From JANQOH01 sp965201115 (lineage in GTDB: Bacteria; Pseudomonadota; Alphaproteobacteria; UBA7887): a stretch of DNA of 64,000 bases. Below the pieces are notes generated by a model, which did not search any database, had not been told where the DNA came from, and saw nothing but the letters and a program-made list of their open reading frames with translations. Shown piece by piece: positions 33,107 to 41,694 of this stretch. Position 1 is the stretch's first letter. Every line of letters starts with the position of its first letter. The stretch covers positions 1,116,001-1,180,000 of the forward strand of contig OZ241745.1 of the NCBI GenBank assembly GCA_965201115.1. Reading direction: 5' to 3'. A program made the position numbers and the translations under genes.

Positions 33107-33888
33107 TGCGCCAGCCGCGCGAGGAGCAGCCGGTGCAGGGCCGGGCCGGCGGCGATCAGCCCCCGCTTGCGGGTTTCGCTTCGGTTGTAAAGCGGCTCGG
33201 CGCCGTCGGGGGTCGTCGCCGCGCCGCCGGCCTCGGCGACCAAAAGGTCGCCGGCGGCGATGTCCCAATCGCTTTTGGGCCGCAGCGAGACCGTGCCGTC
33301 GAGCTCGCCGCCGGCGACGAGCGCGAGGCGCCACGCGATGGCGTCGATGGGGCGGATATCCGCTCCGGGAACGGCGCCGCGCCACAGGGCGCGGCGGATT
33401 TCGTTGCGGCTCGAACCGAGCGCGGCGCCCTCCGCGGCGCCGGCGGCGGACACGCGGATCGGCTTGCCGTTGCGCCGCGCCCCGGCGCCCCGGCGCGCTT
33501 CGTAAAACGCATCGAGCGCCGGGTTGAACACGCACGCCGCGACGGGCCGGCCGGCTTCGACAAGCGCCGCGGAAACCGCCCATTCACGGTTGCGCTCGAC
33601 GAACCCGCGCGTGCCGTCGATGGGGTCGACGACCCATGTGCGCGCGGCGCGGAGGCGATCCGGGCCGCCGGCGCTTTCTTCCGACAGCCAGCCATAGCCG
33701 GGGCGGGCGCCGCACAGCGCGGCGCGCAGCGCCGCGTCGACCGCGAGGTCGGCGTCGGTAACGGGGTCGCCCGGCGCCTTTTCATGTACTTCGAATCCGC
33801 TTCGGAAGCGCTCCAGCGCCAGCGCGCCGGCCTCGCGCACCGCCCGGCAGAGCAGCGCGCCATCCGCGGCCAGGCTGGCCCCGGTCAT
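33103..33888 (-). CDS. cysQ: Inositol monophosphatase family, CysQ-like
   Basis: 261 residues. The lithium-sensitive phosphatase motifs are clear: DPVTDADLAVD, EESAGG-like loop after WLSEES, VVDPIDGTRGF, and the C-terminal SDWDIAAGDLLVAEAGG. The best match in kind is 3'(2'),5'-bisphosphate nucleotidase, which clears PAP from sulfate assimilation; inositol-1-phosphatase activity cannot be excluded. Encoded 40 nt after pmbA and overlapping msbA, an arrangement seen around waaA in other alphaproteobacteria. Confidence 0.85.
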   Translation of the reverse strand: MTGASLAADGALLCRAVREAGALALERFRSGFEVHEKAPGDPVTDADLAVDAALRAALCGARPGYGWLSEESAGGPDRLRAARTWVVDPIDGTRGFVERNREWAVSAALVEAGRPVAACVFNPALDAFYEARRGAGARRNGKPIRVSAAGAAEGAALGSSRNEIRRALWRGAVPGADIRPIDAIAWRLALVAGGELDGTVSLRPKSDWDIAAGDLLVAEAGGAATTPDGAEPLYNRSETRKRGLIAAGPALHRLLLARLAQ

Positions 33889-33928
33889 GCGGCGGGGCCC
33901 GGCGCGCGGCGCAACGGGCGTTCCGGCG

Positions 33929-35272
33929 TCACAACCCCGCCACCGTCATGCCGTCGATGCGCAGGGTCGGCGCGTCGAGCCCGTAGCGGAACTCGAGGTC
34001 GCCCGCCGGCGTCATGGCGGGGAACATCTCCAGCAGGTTGCCGGCCACGGTCATTTCGCTCACCGGTCCGGCGAGCGCTCCGTTCCCGATCCAGAATCCG
34101 GAGGCGCCGCGGCTGTAGTCTCCCGTCGTGGGGTTGAAGCTCATGCCCATCATTTCGGTGACGTAGAACCCGCTTTCGATCCCCGCGAGCAGTTCGCCGC
34201 GGCTCGGGGCGCCGGGCTCGATGTAGAGGTTCGTCGGCGCGGGGGCGGGCGCGGAGGCCGGGCCGCGCGCGGCGTGGCCGGTTGTCTCGAGCCCCAGCTG
34301 CCGCGCCGAGCGCGCATCGAGCAGCCAGCCGGCAAGCACGCCGTTGTCGATAACCTTGCGCCGCGCGCCGGCCGCGCCCTCGCCGTCGAACGGACGCGAC
34401 GCCAGCCCGCGCGGGCGGTGCGGGTCGTCCACAATCGTCACCGAGGGGTCGAACAGCGTTTCGCCGCGCTTGTCCGCCAGGCAGCTGGTGCCGCGCGCCA
34501 CGGCGGCGCCGGAAATCAGCGACGCCAGCAGGCGGAGCAGGCCGCCCGAAACGCGGCGGTCGAAAACCACCGGAACCTGCCCGCTTTCGCGCTTGCGCGG
34601 GTTCAGGCGCGCTACGGCGCGTTCGCCCGCCAGTTTGCCGATAGCGGCCGGGGCGTCGAGATCGGCGCGGTGGCGCGCCGTATGCCATGCGTAATCGCGC
34701 TCCATGGCGGCGCCGCCGCCGGCGATGACGGAGGCGACGATGCCGAAGCCCGTTGCCTCCCACGCGCCGGCGAAGCCGTTGGACGCGGCGAGCGCGACGC
34801 CGGAGCGCCGCCAGCTCGCCTCGGCGCCTTCGGAGTTCGTCACGCCGGCCACGGCGCGGGCGGCGTCCTCGGCCTCCTCGGCCGCCGCCAGCAGCGCCCG
34901 CGAATCCGGCTCGGCGTCGTCGGCCAGGTCGAGATCGGGAAGCGCGCGCGCCATGCTCCCGGCGGCGGGCAGGCCGCAATACGGGTCTTCGGGCGCCGCC
35001 CCGGCCATCGCCAGCGCGCGCGCCACCAGCGCGTCGCGCGCGCCGGCGCCCAGGTCGGTGGTCGAAACGACCGCCTGCCGCGCGCCGACGAACACGCGCA
35101 GGCCGACGTCGGCGGCTTCCGCGCGCTCGACGCCCTCGTTGGCGCCCATGCGCCACGACGCCTCCAGCGCCATCGAGCGCGCCATCATGGCGTCGGCGGC
35201 GTCCGCCCCCGCCCGTTGCGCCCGCGCAATCAGATCGTCCAGCCGGTCGAGGTCCGCGCCGCGTTCGCTCAT
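33929..35272 (-). CDS. pmbA: TldD/PmbA family metalloprotease subunit
   Basis: 447 residues from an ATG with GGGAGG 6 nt before it. The family features are an N-terminal domain with ASWRMGANEGVERAEA, the central VVFDRRVSGGLLRLLA and the C-terminal SRGASGFWIGNG, FNPTTGDYS. TldD and PmbA/TldE form a heterodimer that trims unfolded peptides (microcin maturation, CcdA breakdown); the HExxxH zinc motif is in TldD, not here, and no tldD is in this window. First gene of the run leading to lpxK. Confidence 0.9.
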   Translation of the reverse strand: MSERGADLDRLDDLIARAQRAGADAADAMMARSMALEASWRMGANEGVERAEAADVGLRVFVGARQAVVSTTDLGAGARDALVARALAMAGAAPEDPYCGLPAAGSMARALPDLDLADDAEPDSRALLAAAEEAEDAARAVAGVTNSEGAEASWRRSGVALAASNGFAGAWEATGFGIVASVIAGGGAAMERDYAWHTARHRADLDAPAAIGKLAGERAVARLNPRKRESGQVPVVFDRRVSGGLLRLLASLISGAAVARGTSCLADKRGETLFDPSVTIVDDPHRPRGLASRPFDGEGAAGARRKVIDNGVLAGWLLDARSARQLGLETTGHAARGPASAPAPAPTNLYIEPGAPSRGELLAGIESGFYVTEMMGMSFNPTTGDYSRGASGFWIGNGALAGPVSEMTVAGNLLEMFPAMTPAGDLEFRYGLDAPTLRIDGMTVAGL

Positions 35273-35495
35273 ATCGCCTCCCTTCGCACTCGCCGCCGCC
35301 CCGCGCCCGCGCCGCGCGGCGGACTCCAGCCCGCAACGCATTATACCAAGAGCTGGCGATGTTGACTCGCGCCGCGCCGCGCCGCGTCGCCGAAGACGGG
35401 GCCCCGGGGCGCCGGGCATTCCCGCGCGCGAGTCCCGGCAACCGCGAGCGCCGTTCCGCAAGGCGCGATGACCGCGACCGGCGCGGCAACGGCGC

Positions 35496-35998
35496 GCCCC
35501 GCGGGAACGTGCGGGCAGGATGCCCGCGGTCCCGGGCCCCGCCTTCGGCGGGGTTGCGGGGCATTGCGGGGCTCCGCGGGGCGCGGCCCGCGCGCCTCTC
35601 CGCCAACGCCGCGGCGGGCGGAGACGTGCGGGCAGGATGCCCGCGGTCCCGGGCCCCGCCTTCGGCGGGGTTGCGGGGCATTGCGGGGCTCCGCGGGGCG
35701 CGGCCCGCGCGCCTCTCCGCCAACGCCGCGGCGGGCGGAGACGTGCGGGCAGGATGCCCGCGGTCCCGGGCCCCGCCTTCGGCGGGGTTGCGGGGCATTG
35801 CAGGGCTCCGCGGGGCGCGGCCCGCGCGCCTCTCCGCCAACGGCGCGGCGGGCGGAGACGTGCGGGCAGGGATGCCCGCGGTCCCGGGCCCCGCCTTCGG
35901 CGGGGTTGCGGGGCTCCGCGGGGCGCGGCCCGCGCGCCTCCCCGCCAACGCCGCGGCGGGCGGGAACGTGCGGGCGAGACGCCCGCGCACCCAGGAAG
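35496..35998 (+). repeat. Second tandem array of the hairpin repeat
   Basis: Four units with both hairpins and a partial fifth, with ACGTGCGGGC starting near 35506, 35622, 35740, 35858 and 35967 (period about 109-118 bp). The spacer here (TTGCGGGGCATTGCGGGGCT and following) is different from the array at 28505, but matches sequence near 18890 and 19130. One unit has an extra G in the first loop, and the last lacks the second hairpin. The array lies between pmbA and the J-domain gene; apart from it the 35273-36004 gap shows nothing. Confidence 0.85.
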
Positions 35999-36004
35999 TC
36001 GGCA

Positions 36005-36754
36005 TTATTCGCCAAGGAGAACGGCCTTGGCCTGGTTCAGCTTGGCGGCGAAATAGTCGGAGCCGCCGTGGTCGGGGTGGTATTTCTTCATCAGGTCGCG
36101 GTGGGCGTCCTTGATGGCCTCGGGGCCGGCGCCGTCGGAGAGGCCGAGGATGGAGAGCGCTTCCTCGCGGGTCATGGCGCCGGACGAGGCGGACGCGGCG
36201 CGGCCGGCGCGCTCTTCGAAGCGGACGCGCCAGTCTTCGGCGGCGCGGTCGAGGAAGGTTTCGAGCAGGCGGAGGGAACGCGGGTCGTCGGCGCGCACGG
36301 CAAGCCACAAGGCGTACAGCTCCTCGACGCCGAGGGCGGAAAGCCGGCGGCCCGCGGACGGGCCGCGGCGCACGGTTCCGTCGATTTCTCCGGTGGCGTG
36401 GTCCAGCTCCATCGCGAGCCACGCGGTTTCGACCGCGGAGGCGGAGGGGCCGGACGGGGACGCGGCCGCGGCGGCCGGGCCGGCGGCGCGGCTCGCGGCG
36501 CGCCACATGCCGAACAGCGACAGCAGGCGCAGCAGGCCGCCGTAGCGCCACGCCACGGCGGCGACGCCGCCGAGCAGCGCGGCGGCGGCCGGCAGGCCGC
36601 GCACCAGCACGAACAGGGCGAACAGAATCGCCAGCGCTATCAGCAGGATGCGCAACCCCCGCGCGAGCGTCGCCGGGTTGGCGGAGGCGAACAGCCGGCC
36701 CGCCGCATACAGGGCGACGAGCAGGCCGATTCCGGCCAGCAGCCAGATGAACAT
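36005..36754 (-). CDS. Membrane-anchored J-domain protein (DnaJ-like)
   Basis: 249 residues. Two N-terminal membrane helices (about 1-20 and 35-60), a hydrophilic middle, and a C-terminal J domain with helices II-III and the HPD tripeptide (KKYHPDHGGSDYFAAKLNQAK). J proteins stimulate the ATPase of DnaK and bring it clients; this DjlA-like layout, with the J domain at the cytoplasmic C-terminus, is common in alphaproteobacteria. It starts 5 nt after the VWA-like gene, so mipZ, the VWA gene and this one form a unit. Confidence 0.87.
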   Translation of the reverse strand: MFIWLLAGIGLLVALYAAGRLFASANPATLARGLRILLIALAILFALFVLVRGLPAAAALLGGVAAVAWRYGGLLRLLSLFGMWRAASRAAGPAAAAASPSGPSASAVETAWLAMELDHATGEIDGTVRRGPSAGRRLSALGVEELYALWLAVRADDPRSLRLLETFLDRAAEDWRVRFEERAGRAASASSGAMTREEALSILGLSDGAGPEAIKDAHRDLMKKYHPDHGGSDYFAAKLNQAKAVLLGE

Positions 36755-36759
36755 GCGCC

Positions 36760-37467
36760 TCAGCGCCGCCGCGGGGCGGGCAGTTTCAGCACGTCGCGGC
36801 CGGCGCGGCGGTTGAAGTCCTCGAGCGCGGGGCGCCCGCCGACCGCATAGACCGCCACCGCCTGCAGAAGTTCGCGCAACAGCCGCGCGCTGGCATGGTC
36901 GAAGCGGCAATAGGCGCCGCCCGACAGTTGCGCCATCTGCTTGAACGCGGCCCCCGCCCAAGGGTCGCCGCCCTCGTGAAACATGAACAGCGGAACGCCG
37001 AGCAAACCCATTTCGCCGGCGAGATGGCACAGATCGTCTACGTTTTCCTCGCAGCTGTCGCCGACGAAAACCGTGGCGTCGACGCGTTGGCGCGCGGCCT
37101 CCGCCAGCGCGTGGCGCAGCAGGCGGGCGATCTGCGTGCGTCCGCCGAGGCAGCGCACCGCGGTCATGCGGCGCAGCAGCGCCGCCGAATCGGTCTCGAA
37201 CCGGCTCGCCTCGAACTCGCGGTAGCCGCGGAAATACGCCAGCTGGATGGACAGCGTTCCGAGCGCGGCGGTTTCGGAGAACATTTCCGCCTGGATGTCG
37301 CAGGCGCGGTCCCAGGCGGCGCTGCGGCTTTGCGTGGCGTCGAGGGCGAAGATCAGCCGTCCCTCGCCGCGCGCGCGGGCGCGGTGGGCCAATTGCGCCG
37401 CGCGCTCGAGGAACGCGCCGATCTCGCTGTCGGACGATTGCGCGGGAAGCCTGCCGCGGCCGCTCAT
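36760..37467 (-). CDS. VWA-domain-like protein
   Basis: 235 residues with a single von Willebrand A-like fold: LIFALDATQSRS stands where the MIDAS D-x-S/T-x-S motif is expected and VFVGDSCEEN follows at the second metal strand. The N-terminal 40 residues are polar, and there is no signal peptide, so it is likely cytoplasmic. Its ligand is unknown. The start overlaps the mipZ stop by ATGA, implying coordinated synthesis with the division-site ATPase. Confidence 0.75.
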   Translation of the reverse strand: MSGRGRLPAQSSDSEIGAFLERAAQLAHRARARGEGRLIFALDATQSRSAAWDRACDIQAEMFSETAALGTLSIQLAYFRGYREFEASRFETDSAALLRRMTAVRCLGGRTQIARLLRHALAEAARQRVDATVFVGDSCEENVDDLCHLAGEMGLLGVPLFMFHEGGDPWAGAAFKQMAQLSGGAYCRFDHASARLLRELLQAVAVYAVGGRPALEDFNRRAGRDVLKLPAPRRR

Positions 37468-38258
37468 CGCGGCGCCTCGCGCCGGCTCCGGCCCGCGGGC
37501 GCGGCGCCGAGCGCCGCCTCGAGCAGGCCGCGCACTTCCGACCGCGCGCCCACGTGAGACATGGTCATGCGGACGCCGACCGCGCCGAGATCGAGAACGG
37601 TGAGGCCGCGCGGGAAGAGCTCGCGGTAGATCACGCGCTCGGCGAAACCGGGGATGAGGCGGCAGCCCACGCGCGGCGCCAGCTGTTCGAGCGCCGCGCC
37701 CACCAGGCGCTTGTTGCGCGCGTCGAGATGCGACAGCCGGTTGCGCATCACCACCCAGTCGATGCCCGCGCCGTCGCGCGCCGCGCGCGTTTTCTTGTGT
37801 TCCCAGACGGTCTCGCTGTAGCGGCTGGGGCGCACCACCCGGAAGGTCTCCGGGTCGACCTCGGCCAGGCTGTCGAGATCGACGAAACTGTCGTTGACGG
37901 GCGTCACCAGCACGTCGGCATGGGCATGCGCGGCGCGGGCGAGCGGCGTGTCGCTGCCGGGGCAGTCGATAACCGCCGCGTCGCAATCCTCGGCCAGCGC
38001 GGCGAGGCGGTCGGCCAGCGGCGCGGCGGCGCCGCTCCCGGACGCGAGGGTTTCGCCGCCGGGCAGCGGAAGCGCCAGCCCGCGGGCGCGGCCGTAGGCG
38101 GCGCGGTTGGCGAAAAACCGCGTCATGGTTCGTTGTCGGCTGTCGATGTCGAGCGCGGCCACGCGCAGGCCGAGCCCGAGCAGCCCCACGACCAAGTGGA
38201 CGGCCGCGGTGGACTTGCCCGACCCGCCTTTTTCGTTTCCGACGACGATCGCCCGCAT
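37464..38258 (-). CDS. mipZ: Division-site positioning ATPase MipZ
   Basis: 264 residues, ParA/MinD superfamily with deviant Walker A GNEKGGSGKST at the N-terminus. What sets it apart as MipZ is TPVNDSFVDLDSL, the WVVMRNRLSHLDARNK segment and GFAERVIYRELFPRGLTVLD. MipZ forms bipolar gradients with ParB at the origins and keeps FtsZ off the poles; it is a mark of Alphaproteobacteria. It is divergent from the lhgO-like gene. Confidence 0.92.
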   Translation of the reverse strand: MRAIVVGNEKGGSGKSTAAVHLVVGLLGLGLRVAALDIDSRQRTMTRFFANRAAYGRARGLALPLPGGETLASGSGAAAPLADRLAALAEDCDAAVIDCPGSDTPLARAAHAHADVLVTPVNDSFVDLDSLAEVDPETFRVVRPSRYSETVWEHKKTRAARDGAGIDWVVMRNRLSHLDARNKRLVGAALEQLAPRVGCRLIPGFAERVIYRELFPRGLTVLDLGAVGVRMTMSHVGARSEVRGLLEAALGAAPAGRSRREAPR

Positions 38259-38378
38259 GGACCGCTCCCGAACGCGGCGAACCGGCGGCAGTCTAGCACG
38301 CGCGGCGCGTTTCGTTTGCCGGCCGGGGCGAAAGCCCGTAGCCTCCGCGCCCCCGCGGCGGGCGAGAAGGAGGCGCGC

Positions 38379-39494
38379 ATGGGCGAAGCGGTCGATGCGG
38401 CGGTTATCGGCGCCGGCGCGGTGGGGCTGGCGGCGGCGCGCCGGCTCGCCCGCGCCGGCCGCGAAGTTATCGTTCTGGAGGCCGAGGACGCGATCGGCAC
38501 GGCCACCAGTTCGCGCAACAGCGAGGTCATACACGCCGGCATCTACTACCCGCCGGGCAGCCTGAAGGCGCGGCTGTGCGTGGCCGGCAAGCACGCGCTG
38601 TACGCCTATTGCGCGCGGCGGGGCATACCGCACCGCCGCGTGGGCAAGATGATCGTGGCCGGCGCGCCCGGCCAGGCGGCGGCGCTGGAAGCCATCGCCG
38701 CGCGCGCGGCGGCAAACGGCGTGCGCGATCTGGCGCCCATAGACGGCGCCGAGGCGCGGCGGCTCGAACCCGCGGTGCGCGCGCACGCGGCGCTGCTCTC
38801 GCCTTCCACCGGCATTATCGACAGCCACGCGCTGATGCTCGCGTTTCGCGGCGAGGCCGAGGATGCGGGCGCGATGGTCGCGTTCCGCAGCCGCGTTGCG
38901 CGCGGCGCGGCGACCGACCGCGGCGTCGATCTGGAAGTGCATGCCGGCGACGGCGAGACGATGACGCTCTCGGCGTCCATCGTCGTCAATTGCGCGGGCC
39001 TCGCCGCGCAGGCGGCGGCGCGCGCCATCGCGGGCATGCCGGCGGAGCGGATTCCGCCCTGCCGCTATGCGCGCGGGTGCTACTTCACGATGTCGGGCCG
39101 GGCGCCGTTTTCGCGCCTGATCTACCCGGTTCCGGAACCCGGCGGGCTCGGCGTGCATCTGACCCTCGACCTGGGCGGCCAAGCGCGCTTCGGCCCCGAT
39201 GTGGAGTGGATCGACGAGGTGGATTACACGGTCGATGCGGGGCGCGCGCCGCGCTTTTACGAGGCGATACGGAGATGGTATCCGGCGCTGCCCGACGGCG
39301 CCTTGCAGCCCGGCTATGCCGGCGTCCGCCCCAAAACCGCCGGGCCGGGCGAGCCGCCGGGCGATTTCATCGTCGATGGGCCGGACGAGCACGGCGTGCC
39401 CGGGCTGGTCAATCTGTTCGGCATCGAATCCCCCGGGCTGACCGCCTCGCTCGCGCTCGCCGACCTGGCCGCCGAGCGGCTCGGGATCGATTAA
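38379..39494 (+). CDS. lhgO: L-2-hydroxyglutarate oxidase-like FAD enzyme
   Basis: 371 residues, DAO family. The FAD-binding GAGAVGLAAARRLARAG sits at the N-terminus, then SRNSEVIHAGIYYPPGSLKA, which is typical of the L-2-hydroxyglutarate dehydrogenase group, and the C-terminal FGIESPGLTASLALAD. The reaction is oxidation of L-2-hydroxyglutarate to 2-oxoglutarate with electrons passed to quinone or oxygen. AAGGAGG precedes the ATG. Confidence 0.85.
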   Translation: MGEAVDAAVIGAGAVGLAAARRLARAGREVIVLEAEDAIGTATSSRNSEVIHAGIYYPPGSLKARLCVAGKHALYAYCARRGIPHRRVGKMIVAGAPGQAAALEAIAARAAANGVRDLAPIDGAEARRLEPAVRAHAALLSPSTGIIDSHALMLAFRGEAEDAGAMVAFRSRVARGAATDRGVDLEVHAGDGETMTLSASIVVNCAGLAAQAAARAIAGMPAERIPPCRYARGCYFTMSGRAPFSRLIYPVPEPGGLGVHLTLDLGGQARFGPDVEWIDEVDYTVDAGRAPRFYEAIRRWYPALPDGALQPGYAGVRPKTAGPGEPPGDFIVDGPDEHGVPGLVNLFGIESPGLTASLALADLAAERLGID

Positions 39495-39628
39495 CGCGTG
39501 ACGCGGACGGCGCCCGCGGACGCCGCGAAGCCGCGCCGCGGCGGCGAACCGCCTTGACCGCCGGGCGCGGGGCGCGCTAACCGTACCCTCCGCGCGCCGC
39601 GCGGGGGGATATTTCGGCGGGGAAGGCC

Positions 39629-41647
39629 ATGTCGTCGTTGCAACCGGATCTCGTCGCCCGAATCGGGCGCTTGCCGAAGCCCCGCGACGCGGCCGCCGCG
39701 CTACAGCCGCTGTTCGAGGCGGTAAGCAACGCCATTCACTCGACGCAGGACAAGTTCGGCGCCGATGTCGCGCGCAAGGGCAGGGTGTCGGTGTCCGTCG
39801 ATACCGACAGGCAGAAGGCCGGCGTGCGGGTCGTCGTGCGGGACAACGGGACGGGGCTGGACGAAGATAACTGGCGCGCGTTTACGACGATGGATACGGC
39901 GCACAAGATCGACAGGGGCGGCAAGGGCGTCGGCCGCCTGCTGTGGCTGGACTGTTTCGAACGGATCGAGGTTGCGAGCGTATTCCGCGAAAACGGCGCT
40001 TTCAAGCGCCGTTCGTTCGGCTTTGCGCTTTCCAACGACGGTCAGATCGATGGGTTGAAGACGGCGCCCGCGGACGGCGAGACCGATTCGTGGTTCAAGG
40101 CGTCTTTCGAGGGGCTCGCCGCCGGCGGTTATCGAGACACGTTTCCCAACGGGCGGGGGGCTGTGTTTCGGCATCTGATCTCGCATTTCCTTCCGGTTCT
40201 CATCGGGAACAGGTGTCCTGTAATCGACGTCCGGGCGGGCGACGATCGACGCCGACTCCCCCGCGAGATCGACGATATCGTTCGCAGACGAGAGACGATT
40301 TCGGGGTTGCCGGCGGGCGATTACGGGACGTTCGACTTGACCTTGATGGAGTGCGCCCAGGATACCGGCGCGAACCTGGATGGAAAGCATCATGTTCATT
40401 TCGTCGCTCATGAACGGACGGTTGTCTCGCGGAAGATTGACAACAAGCTGGGGTTGGGGTTTTTCGGCAAGGGCGCCGATCGTGCGTTTCACGCGATACT
40501 CGCCGGAGAGTTTCTCGACCGGGCCGTTAGCCAGGAGCGCACGGCGTTTCGGTTCGACGATGCGGACGCGGACAAGATCGTCGGAGAAATTTGTTTCGAG
40601 CACATCGAGGAGTTTCTTGAAGGGCCGCTCGCCGACCTGCGGCGGAGCCAGGAAAAGGCCATAGGAGGCATAATAGAGACATATCCATCCGTGCGGTTCG
40701 GAGATATGGAGGAACTCCGGCAGAAGATTCCGTCAGGGGAGCTGTCCGATGACGCGATATACGGGCATCTATCCCGGGAACGCTACCGGCGCGACAAGAA
40801 GCAGGCAGGCAGGATTCGATCCGTATTTCAAGATTTGAAGGAAAGCGCTTTCGATCTGGATAACTTCCGTTCGAAGATCGAGGAGGCGCGCGAGGCGATG
40901 GAAGACACGGAGCGGCGCAGCCTGGCCGAATATGTTGTCCGCAGAAAGGTCGTGCTGGATTTCATGGATTTGCTTCTCGAGAAAGTACGCGACGACACGC
41001 GCGACAGCTCGTACGCCCCCGAGAGCGCGCTTCATTCGTTCATTTGCCCGATGAGAACGACTACGATAGGCAATGGCGGGCGCGGTTTCGAGGCGTCGTC
41101 CCACGACCTCTGGATCGTGGACGAGCGCCTGACGTTCGCGCTATATTTCAGTTCGGATGTCCCGTTATCGAAACTATCCGGAGATATAGCGGATGGAGCG
41201 CGGCCTGACGTGCTGGTGTTCGATCGGGTACACGGACTCCGGGCGTCGGCGGAGTCGTCCAAGGTTCTGCTGGTGGAGTTCAAGCGCCCCGGGCGGAGAT
41301 CGTACGCCGACAACGAAGATCCGTCGCAACAGGTCCTGCGGTATGTGCGCGCGCTACAGGCCGGGGGATTGCGCGACGTGCGCGGACGCCCGATCGTGTT
41401 GGACGGAAATACATTTTTTCACTGCTTCATCGTTGCCGATATCGTCGGTAAAATGGCCGACTGGACCGATTTGTGGGGCCGGACGCCCGACGGACGCGGC
41501 CGGATAATTACGCCGGGCGGCGGCTTCCAGGGCGTCGTCGAAGTTATCGGATGGGACAGCCTGATGGGCGACGCCAAACAACGGAACCAGGCGTTTTTCG
41601 ACAAGGCGGGGATAACCGGCGAGAGCTTCTTCAGCCCGGAAGCGTAA
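39629..41647 (+). CDS. GHKL ATPase with C-terminal PD-(D/E)XK nuclease domain
   Basis: 672 residues. The N-terminus has the GHKL (Hsp90/MutL/histidine kinase) boxes: EAVSNAIHST (N box), DNGTGLD (G1) and GGKGVGRLL (G2). A long helical middle (about 330-470) leads to a C-terminal nuclease-like domain with RPDVLVFDR (D527) and LLVEFKRPG (E550-x-K552), the D...ExK pattern of PD-(D/E)XK enzymes. Codon use is less GC-rich than in the flanking genes. I do not know a named family; ATP-gated clamp plus nuclease is a recurrent design in anti-phage proteins. It stands alone between lhgO and pdxA. Confidence 0.75.
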   Translation: MSSLQPDLVARIGRLPKPRDAAAALQPLFEAVSNAIHSTQDKFGADVARKGRVSVSVDTDRQKAGVRVVVRDNGTGLDEDNWRAFTTMDTAHKIDRGGKGVGRLLWLDCFERIEVASVFRENGAFKRRSFGFALSNDGQIDGLKTAPADGETDSWFKASFEGLAAGGYRDTFPNGRGAVFRHLISHFLPVLIGNRCPVIDVRAGDDRRRLPREIDDIVRRRETISGLPAGDYGTFDLTLMECAQDTGANLDGKHHVHFVAHERTVVSRKIDNKLGLGFFGKGADRAFHAILAGEFLDRAVSQERTAFRFDDADADKIVGEICFEHIEEFLEGPLADLRRSQEKAIGGIIETYPSVRFGDMEELRQKIPSGELSDDAIYGHLSRERYRRDKKQAGRIRSVFQDLKESAFDLDNFRSKIEEAREAMEDTERRSLAEYVVRRKVVLDFMDLLLEKVRDDTRDSSYAPESALHSFICPMRTTTIGNGGRGFEASSHDLWIVDERLTFALYFSSDVPLSKLSGDIADGARPDVLVFDRVHGLRASAESSKVLLVEFKRPGRRSYADNEDPSQQVLRYVRALQAGGLRDVRGRPIVLDGNTFFHCFIVADIVGKMADWTDLWGRTPDGRGRIITPGGGFQGVVEVIGWDSLMGDAKQRNQAFFDKAGITGESFFSPEA

Positions 41648-41694
41648 CCCGCCGAACGCCGAACGCGCCGCCCACGGGGCAAGGAGCCGCGGAC

